A stretch of 36,399 nucleotides of DNA from Capillimicrobium sp035565675 (lineage in GTDB: Bacteria > Actinomycetota > Thermoleophilia > Solirubrobacterales > Solirubrobacteraceae). Of this stretch, positions 31,523 through 36,399 are shown one piece after another; the stretch's first letter is position 1, and every line of letters begins with the position of its first letter. The notes under the pieces are model-generated. The model saw only the letters and a program-made list of their open reading frames with translations. It was not told where the DNA came from and did not search any database. The stretch lies in NCBI GenBank assembly GCA_035565675.1, contig DATMSA010000013.1:1-36399 (forward strand). Reading direction: 5' to 3'. Both the position numbers and the translations under genes were made by a program.

Positions 31523-32179
31523 ATGAGCGAGGCCTGGATCTACGCGCCCGCCTCACCCGCCGCCTCGGAGACCGCACGGCTCCTGGCCGAACTCGGCTTC
31601 ACCCCGCACCGCGTCGAGGCCAACGGGGCGCTGCGGCCCCGGCCCGACGCTCGCCAGCCGGCGCTGGCCGTGCTCGCCGGCGACGACTGGGCCGACGTGT
31701 GCGCGCGCCTGCGCGACGACGAGCTGCTCTGCGCGGTGCCGTGCCTGGTGACGATCGACCAGGAGGGCCTCGAGACCGGCGAGGTCCTCGACGGCCACGA
31801 GCTGATCGTGCGCCCGTTCACCGCCGCGGAGCTGCGCGCCCGCATCGCGCGCGCCCGCGCGACCACCCACGGCATCGAGCCCGGCGACGTGGTCCGCACC
31901 GGCGACCTCGAGCTGAACCTCGCCACCTACCAGGTGACCATCGACGGCGTCCCCATCGACTTCACGCACATGGAGTACGAGCTGCTCAAGTTCCTCATGA
32001 CCCACCCGGGCCGCGTGTTCTCCCGGGAGGCCCTGCTCAGCGCCGTGTGGGGCTACGACTACTACGGCGGCGCGCGGACCGTCGACGTCCACGTGCGCCG
32101 CGTCCGGGCCAAGCTCGGGCAGGAGCACGCCGCGCGCATCCGGACGGTGCGCTCCGTCGGCTACCGCTTCGACGCGTGA
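31523..32179 (+). CDS. glnR: GlnR-like orphan OmpR-family nitrogen regulator
   Basis: This 218-residue protein has a receiver-like N-terminus and an OmpR winged helix. The C-terminal half (MEYELLKFLMTHPGRVF, AVWGYDYYGGARTVDVHVRR, RTVRSVGYRF) closely resembles actinobacterial GlnR, as I remember that family. The phospho-acceptor position in LAVLAGDD is Ala (A52), and the switch Lys is Arg (IVRPF), so it is an atypical receiver that should not be phosphorylated, as for GlnR. GlnR activates glnA, nir, nas and nark genes on nitrogen limitation. The ATG directly abuts the glutamine synthetase stop, and its TGA overlaps the next ATG as TGATG. A GlnR-like box precedes narK in this window. Confidence 0.85.
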   Translation: MSEAWIYAPASPAASETARLLAELGFTPHRVEANGALRPRPDARQPALAVLAGDDWADVCARLRDDELLCAVPCLVTIDQEGLETGEVLDGHELIVRPFTAAELRARIARARATTHGIEPGDVVRTGDLELNLATYQVTIDGVPIDFTHMEYELLKFLMTHPGRVFSREALLSAVWGYDYYGGARTVDVHVRRVRAKLGQEHAARIRTVRSVGYRFDA

Positions 32180-33186
32180 TGCGTACGCGCTACGAGGGCT
32201 TCAAGGGGATCGTCAAGGCCGTCGGCACCGGCCCGCGCGGCTCGCGCGACCTCACGTTCGACGAGGCCCGCGACGCCACCCGCGCGCTGCTGGCCGGCGA
32301 GGTGTCCGACGCGCAGGCGGGCGCGTTCCTGCTGGCGCTGCGGGTGAAGGGCGAGGCCGCGTCGGAGCTGGGCGGGATGGCGCAGGCGCTGCGCGACGCG
32401 GCGCTGCCGATCGAGGCCGACGGCGCGGGGCCGGTCGTGGCCTGCGCGGGCGCGTTCGACGGCGTGGCCGAGGCGCCGCACCTGTCGCTCGCGGCGGCGG
32501 TCGCGGCGGCGGCCTGCGGGGCGGTGGTCGTCGTGTCGTGCGGCGACCGGCTCGGCCCCAAGCACGGGCTCACGCCCGCGGAGGTGCTCGGCGCGCTGGG
32601 CGGGGACGCGCGGCCCGGGCCCGAGGCGTCGGCGGCGATGCTCGCGCGCAGCCGCGTCGCGCTCGTGCACGCGGGCGAGTCGCTGCCGGGCTGGTCGCGG
32701 CTGGCGCGGCTGCGCGACGAGATCGGCCTGCGCGGGCCGCTGCACTCGGCCGAGAAGCTCGTCGACTGGGCCGGCGCGCGCCGGTTCGTCGTCGGCCACA
32801 CGCACAGCGGCTACACCGACCGGCTGCTCGGCGCCCTGGACGCGATGGACGCCGAGGCGGCGATCGCGGTGCGCGGGATCGAGGGGTCCGACGTCGCGCG
32901 GCCCGGCCGCCCGAGCGCGTTCGACGCGCGCGGGCGCCTGGACCTACCCGAGCGCCTCGGCGAGCAGCTCGCCGGCGACGCCGACGCGGACGCGTCCGCG
33001 CGCCTCACCCGCGCGGTGCTGTCCGGCGAGGAGAACGGGACGGCCGCGTGGACGGTCGAGCTCAACACCGGCCTGCGCCTGCTCGCCGCCGGGGTCGTCG
33101 GCGACGCGATCGAGGGCGCCGCGCTGGCGCGGCGGGCGATCGCCGAGGGCCGCGCGAGCGCGACCCTCGACGCGCTGACCGGCTGA
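32179..33186 (+). CDS. Glycosyltransferase family 3 / TrpD-like phosphoribosyltransferase homologue
   Basis: This 335-residue protein has the fold of anthranilate phosphoribosyltransferase: the N-terminal helical domain (LTFDEARDATRALLAGEVSD, AQAGAFLLALRVKGE) and the central domain with KHGLTPAEVLGALG. The PRPP-binding GTGGDxxxTFN loop of TrpD is replaced around residues 86-98 (VVACAGAFDGVAE), so true TrpD activity is unlikely. It looks like the TrpD2/YbiB group, for which DNA binding has been reported, and which can be found with nitrogen assimilation genes. It is coupled to glnR by TGATG. It ends 10 bases before the convergent narK. The specific role here is unknown. Confidence 0.75.
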   Translation: MRTRYEGFKGIVKAVGTGPRGSRDLTFDEARDATRALLAGEVSDAQAGAFLLALRVKGEAASELGGMAQALRDAALPIEADGAGPVVACAGAFDGVAEAPHLSLAAAVAAAACGAVVVVSCGDRLGPKHGLTPAEVLGALGGDARPGPEASAAMLARSRVALVHAGESLPGWSRLARLRDEIGLRGPLHSAEKLVDWAGARRFVVGHTHSGYTDRLLGALDAMDAEAAIAVRGIEGSDVARPGRPSAFDARGRLDLPERLGEQLAGDADADASARLTRAVLSGEENGTAAWTVELNTGLRLLAAGVVGDAIEGAALARRAIAEGRASATLDALTG

Positions 33187-33196
33187 CGCCGGCGGC

Positions 33197-34669
33197 TCAG
33201 ACCGACGCGTGCCCCAGGCTCGGCACCCGGCCGACGGCGAAGCTGCGGCGCAGGTAGAAGAACCACGTCATGGCGGCGAACACGACGTAGGAGCCGCAGA
33301 ACACCCACAGCGCCGGCACCGACCAGTCGGGCGACGCGGCGCCGAGGCTCGCCTGGCGCAGCGCCACCTGGATCAGGAAGCCGCCGAAGGCGCCGACCGC
33401 CCCCGCGATCCCGATCACGGCCGCCGCCTGGCGCTTGAAGCGCAGCGCCGTCTCCTCCGGGTCCAGGCCGCGCTCGCGCGCCTCCCGGCGGCCGAGCGCC
33501 GTGAAGATCGACGGGATCATCCGGTACGTCGAGCCGTTGCCCATGCCCGACAGCAGGAAGATCGCCATGAAGGAGCCGAAGAACAGCGGGAAGCTGCGCT
33601 CCTTCACGCCGACGATCGCGACGAGCGTGAGGAGCGCCATGCCGGCGAACGTCACGAGCGTGATGCGCGCGCCGCCGAAGCGGTCGGCCAGCCAACCGCC
33701 CAGCGGCCGGGCGACGGAGCCGACCAGCGCGCCGACGAACCCCAGGCCGGCCAGGTACGTGGCGATGAACGGGTGGCCGGCCAGGAACTCCGGGAACGTG
33801 TTCTTGATCACCAGCGGCAGCGCGAACGAGTAGCCGATGAACGAGCCGAACGTGCCGATGTAGAGGATCGACATCACCCACGTCTGCGGCTCGCGGACCG
33901 CCCGCGCGTACGAGCGCGTGTCCGCGCGCGCCTGCGTGAGGCTGTCCATCCGCAGCCAGGCGCCGAGCGCGGCGATCGCGATGAACGGGATCCACATCAG
34001 CCCGGCGTAGGCCATGTTCACGTCGTGGACGGGCATCTTCACGGCTGCGGCCGGCACGCCCACGATCAGCACGAGCGGGACGAGGAGCTGGGCGGTCGCG
34101 ACGCCGAGGTTGCCGCCCGCCGCGTTCAGGCCCAGCGCGAAGCCCTTGTGGCGCTCGGGATAGAAGAACGAGATGTTCGCCATCGACGACGAGAAGTTGC
34201 CGCCGCCCACGCCGGCGGTGGCCGCGCAGGCGAGCAGCACCCAGAACTGGGTCGCGTGGCCCTGATCGGCCAGCCAGCCGCTGGGGACGACGATCGCCAG
34301 CGCCAGCGCGGGGATCAGCAGCAGCGACGCGCTGAACGTCGTCCAGGCGCGGCCGCCGAAGCGCGGGACCGCGAACGTGTACGGGATCCGCAGCGTGGCC
34401 CCGATCAGGTTCGGCACCGCCGTCAGCCAGAACAGCTCCGACAGCGACATCTCGATGCCGATGTTGGCCAGGTTGATGACGACGATCGTCCACAGCACCC
34501 AGATGCTGAACCCGAGGTTCTCGGCGAAGATCGAGAACGCCAGGTTGCGGCGGGCGATGCGCCGCCCCGTCGTCTCCCAGAAGCGCTCGTTCTCCGGGTC
34601 CCACTCGTCGATCCAGCGGCCGCGGCGCGTCGACCGGCTCACGCGCGGCGCCTCCACGGTCGTGCTCAT
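33197..34669 (-). CDS. narK: Nitrate/nitrite transporter NarK (MFS)
   Basis: This 490-residue major facilitator protein has about 12 hydrophobic helices and belongs to the nitrate/nitrite porter family. The nitrate signatures are GGGNFSSSMANISFFYP and its second-half counterpart GMGNGSTYRMIPSIF, with charged segments FGGRAWTTF and RPLGGWLADRFGG. The N-terminal cytoplasmic tail of ~45 residues (WIDEWDPENERFWETTGRRI) is typical of actinobacterial and proteobacterial NarK. It should supply nitrate to the divergently arranged reductase. The ATG is at 34669. A GlnR-like box of four 5-mers spaced by 6 lies 24-61 bases upstream, so nitrogen control is likely. Confidence 0.93.
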   Translation of the reverse strand: MSTTVEAPRVSRSTRRGRWIDEWDPENERFWETTGRRIARRNLAFSIFAENLGFSIWVLWTIVVINLANIGIEMSLSELFWLTAVPNLIGATLRIPYTFAVPRFGGRAWTTFSASLLLIPALALAIVVPSGWLADQGHATQFWVLLACAATAGVGGGNFSSSMANISFFYPERHKGFALGLNAAGGNLGVATAQLLVPLVLIVGVPAAAVKMPVHDVNMAYAGLMWIPFIAIAALGAWLRMDSLTQARADTRSYARAVREPQTWVMSILYIGTFGSFIGYSFALPLVIKNTFPEFLAGHPFIATYLAGLGFVGALVGSVARPLGGWLADRFGGARITLVTFAGMALLTLVAIVGVKERSFPLFFGSFMAIFLLSGMGNGSTYRMIPSIFTALGRREARERGLDPEETALRFKRQAAAVIGIAGAVGAFGGFLIQVALRQASLGAASPDWSVPALWVFCGSYVVFAAMTWFFYLRRSFAVGRVPSLGHASV

Positions 34670-34692
34670 GGCCGCGACGATCCCAAGCGGCC

Positions 34693-34730
34693 GTGTCGTG
34701 CACGTGACCCCAAGGTTGCGGTTGCGTTTC
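34693..34730 (-). promoter_or_regulatory. GlnR-like operator upstream of narK
   Basis: On the minus strand the order is GAAAC, GCAAC, GTCAC, GACAC, each separated by exactly 6 bases. The GlnR consensus is GTnAC-n6-GAAAC repeated. The third 5-mer matches the a-site perfectly. The second and fourth match the b-site with one mismatch, and the first matches the a-site with one. The plus-strand sites are GTGTC 34693-34697, GTGAC 34704-34708, GTTGC 34715-34719 and GTTTC 34726-34730. It lies 24-61 bases before the narK ATG. Confidence 0.65.
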
Positions 34731-34759
34731 GGGCGACCCGGGCCGGGTAGCGGGCGCGC

Positions 34760-34978
34760 ATGGCCCCACCCCTCATCTTCCTGACGTTCGTGATCGTCGT
34801 CGCCCTCCTGATCGCCGCCGGCGCGTTCGTCGCCGCGCGGACCGGGCTGTGGGTGCGCGAGACGAGCACGAGCGCCGAGGAGCCGGCGAGCGAGACCGAG
34901 GCCGACGATCCGCGCTTCGACCGCCCCGACCACGTGGAGGTCGAGGACCCGGCCAAGCAGCGCTTCATCGGCACCTGA
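34760..34978 (+). CDS. Small single-pass membrane protein, unknown function
   Basis: This 72-residue protein has one N-terminal transmembrane helix (residues ~4-27, PPLIFLTFVIVVALLIAAG, with small residues after) and a soluble acidic tail rich in E, S, T and P (EEPASETEADDPRFDRPDH, ending KQRFIGT). I do not recognise the family. The tail should lie on one side of the membrane with no catalytic motif. It starts at ATG 34760, is divergent from narK, and shares the 90-base gap containing the GlnR-like box, so it may be nitrogen-regulated. An independent promoter for the next gene lies downstream of its stop. Confidence 0.6.
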   Translation: MAPPLIFLTFVIVVALLIAAGAFVAARTGLWVRETSTSAEEPASETEADDPRFDRPDHVEVEDPAKQRFIGT

Positions 34979-34991
34979 CGCCCCGGCGGCG

Positions 34992-35020
34992 TTGACCGCG
35001 CCCGCGGGCGCGGAGATGAT
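34992..35020 (+). promoter_or_regulatory. Candidate acyl-CoA synthetase promoter with an 18-base palindrome in its spacer
   Basis: TTGACC (34992-34997; 5/6 to TTGACA) and GATGAT (35015-35020; 4/6) are 17 bases apart. GATGAT ends 6 bases before the ATG at 35027. The perfect palindrome CCGCGCCCGCGGGCGCGG (34996-35013) almost fills the spacer, an operator-like position. A pure G/C palindrome can arise by chance in such DNA, so this is tentative. Confidence 0.45.
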
Positions 35021-35026
35021 CGCCGC

Positions 35027-36399
35027 ATGACCGCCCTCGCCTACGCCCACGGCGCCTCCGACGTCCCGCTGCTGGGCGAGACGATCGGCGCAAACCTCGG
35101 CCGGACCGTCGCCCGCTTCGGCGACCGTCCCGCGCTCGTCTCACCCGGCGAGGGCGTCCGCTGGATCTACGCCGAGCTGAGCGCGCGCGTCGACGCGCTC
35201 GCGTCCGGGCTGCTGGCGGCGGGCGTCGAGCGCGGCGACCGCGTCGGCATCTGGGCGCCCAACTGCGTCGAGTGGGTGCTCGTGCAGTTCGCGACGGCGC
35301 GGATCGGGGCGATCCTCGTCAACGTCAACCCGGCGTACCGGACGCACGAGCTCGAGTACGCGCTGCGCCAGTCGGGGACGCGCCTGCTGATCGCCGCGCC
35401 CGCGTTCAAGACCAGCGACTACCGGGCGATGGCGGCGGAGGTCGACGCCTGCCCGGCGGTGTTCCTCGGCGACCCCGCGTGGGAGGAGCTGGCCGGCGCT
35501 CCGATCGACGCCGGCGCCCTCGCCGCCCGCGCGGCGACGCTCGACGCCGACGACCCGATCAACATCCAGTACACGAGCGGCACGACCGGCTTCCCGAAGG
35601 GCGCGACGCTCAGCCACCACAACATCCTCAACAACGGCTTCTTCGTCGCCGAGCTGCTGGGGTACGCCGAGCGCGACGTCGTCTGCCTGCCGGTGCCCTT
35701 CTACCACTGCTTCGGCATGGTGATGGGCAACCTCGGCTGCACGACGCACGGGGCGTGCATCGTGATCCCGGCGCCGTCGTTCGAGCCCGCCACGACGTTG
35801 CAGGTCGTCGCGGGCGAGCGCTGCACCTCGCTCTACGGGGTCCCGACGATGTTCATCGGGATGCTGGAGACCCCGGGCTTCGAGACCTACGACCTGACGT
35901 CGCTGCGCACCGGGATCATGGCCGGCTCGCCGTGCCCCGAGCACGTGATGCGGCGGGTCATGGACGAGATGCACATGAGCGAGGTCTCCATCTGCTACGG
36001 CATGACCGAGACGTCGCCGGTCTCCACCCAGACGCGCACCGACGACTCGCTGGAGCGCCGGGTCGGGACCGTCGGGCGGGTGGGACCGCACGTCGAGGTG
36101 AAGGTCGTCGACCCCGGCAGCGGCCGCGTGGTGGAGCGGGGCGAGCCCGGCGAGCTGTGCACGCGCGGCTACAGCGTGATGCTCGGCTACTGGGAGGACG
36201 CCGAGCGCACCGCCCAGGCGATCGACGCGGCCGGCTGGATGCACACCGGCGACCTGGCGACGATGGACGCCGACGGCTACTGCGCGATCACCGGCCGCAT
36301 CAAGGACATGGTCATCCGCGGCGGCGAGAACATCTACCCGCGCGAGATCGAGGAGTTCCTGCACACCCACCCCGACATCGCCGACGTGCAGGTCGTCGG
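35027..36399 (+). CDS. Acyl-CoA synthetase (AMP-binding), partial
   Basis: This ANL-superfamily enzyme activates a fatty or other carboxylic acid to the adenylate and then to the CoA thioester. The 457 codons visible lack the C-terminal end of the small domain (cut by the window edge). Motifs are the P-loop YTSGTTGFPKGATLSHHN (182-199), the YGMTETSP acid-binding motif (A5, 324-331), HTGD (406-409) and the hinge GRIKDMVIRGGENIYPREIE (423-442). FatD-type long or medium-chain specificity is the general family reading; the substrate is not determined. The start ATG 35027 follows a GATGAT box by 6 bases, and GGAG at 35012 is 11 bases upstream. Confidence 0.9.
   Translation, partial: MTALAYAHGASDVPLLGETIGANLGRTVARFGDRPALVSPGEGVRWIYAELSARVDALASGLLAAGVERGDRVGIWAPNCVEWVLVQFATARIGAILVNVNPAYRTHELEYALRQSGTRLLIAAPAFKTSDYRAMAAEVDACPAVFLGDPAWEELAGAPIDAGALAARAATLDADDPINIQYTSGTTGFPKGATLSHHNILNNGFFVAELLGYAERDVVCLPVPFYHCFGMVMGNLGCTTHGACIVIPAPSFEPATTLQVVAGERCTSLYGVPTMFIGMLETPGFETYDLTSLRTGIMAGSPCPEHVMRRVMDEMHMSEVSICYGMTETSPVSTQTRTDDSLERRVGTVGRVGPHVEVKVVDPGSGRVVERGEPGELCTRGYSVMLGYWEDAERTAQAIDAAGWMHTGDLATMDADGYCAITGRIKDMVIRGGENIYPREIEEFLHTHPDIADVQVV

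Noticed and set aside
27181..33186. Very long plus-strand open frame antisense to the nitrate reductase and continuous with the TrpD-like gene
   Set aside because: Long open frames are expected opposite genes in GC-rich DNA. The translation before 32179 is Arg/Ala/Gly-rich without recognisable domains; only the part from 32179 is a real gene.
1..36399. CRISPR array, transposase, prophage or toxin-antitoxin module
   Set aside because: No regularly spaced direct repeats, transposase motifs, phage structural genes or small toxin pairs were found when reading both strands.

Overview
The window is very GC-rich, densely packed DNA from a free-living bacterium, most likely an actinobacterium. The signs are GTG/TTG starts, many 1-4 base stop/start overlaps, start codons preceded by a TANNNT box and no Shine-Dalgarno sequence, a GlnR-type nitrogen regulator, and the scattered gene order pdxS-pdxT-yebC-ruvC-ruvA-ruvB. 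Overall style suggests Solirubrobacterales/Thermoleophilia, but this is a judgement from the sequence alone. I see no rRNA, tRNA, CRISPR array, insertion sequence or prophage. Coding density is close to complete and no gene-free stretch exceeds 300 bases.

Layout. (1) 1-1619, minus strand: ruvC-ruvA-ruvB, the Holliday-junction machinery, with ruvB cut by the window edge. (2) 1620-5226: a class A FAD monooxygenase behind a palindrome-rich promoter, a convergent TetR regulator, and a class III adenylate cyclase. (3) 5233-8063: a nitronate-monooxygenase-like flavoprotein, YebC, an atypical group II truncated globin, and a divergent MarR regulator whose candidate operator covers the globin promoter. 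(4) 8060-16606: sugar and envelope genes. These are an rfbF/rfbG pair (CDP-sugar), a divergent phosphomannomutase, an MBL-fold hydrolase, a zinc alcohol dehydrogenase, a Gfo/Idh oxidoreductase, a Nudix-CYTH fusion, RpiB and a GT4 glycosyltransferase. (5) 16613-21624: a membrane protein that looks like a sigma-region-2 remnant joined to a zinc anti-sigma domain, a PAS-GAF-PP2C phosphatase, PdxT/PdxS (PLP synthase) and an RpiR regulator. (6) 21833-23838: a phosphate uptake operon (DUF47 protein, PiT transporter, small membrane protein). (7) 23883-34669: a nitrate assimilation block. It holds a 1164-residue nitrate reductase carrying its own FAD/NAD and [2Fe-2S] modules, NirB, a frameshifted NirD, divergent glutamine synthetase, a GlnR-like regulator, a TrpD-like protein and a NarK transporter. 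(8) 34760-end: a small membrane protein and an acyl-CoA synthetase truncated by the window end.

How it works together. The nitrate block forms a complete route: NarK imports nitrate, the fused reductase makes nitrite, NirB (with NirD if functional) makes ammonium, and glutamine synthetase captures it. A well-spaced GlnR-like box lies upstream of narK, and the GlnR-like gene is directly joined to the glutamine synthetase gene, so the cluster probably carries its own regulator.

The most notable observations are the nitrate reductase fusion, the recurrent leaderless promoter architecture (including two face-to-face promoter pairs in ~40 bp gaps), the sigma/anti-sigma hybrid, the Nudix-CYTH fusion, the nirD frameshift, and three convergent gene pairs that share one CTAG as both stop codons. 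Nothing here is clearly a wholly new system; the novelty is in domain fusions and regulatory layout.
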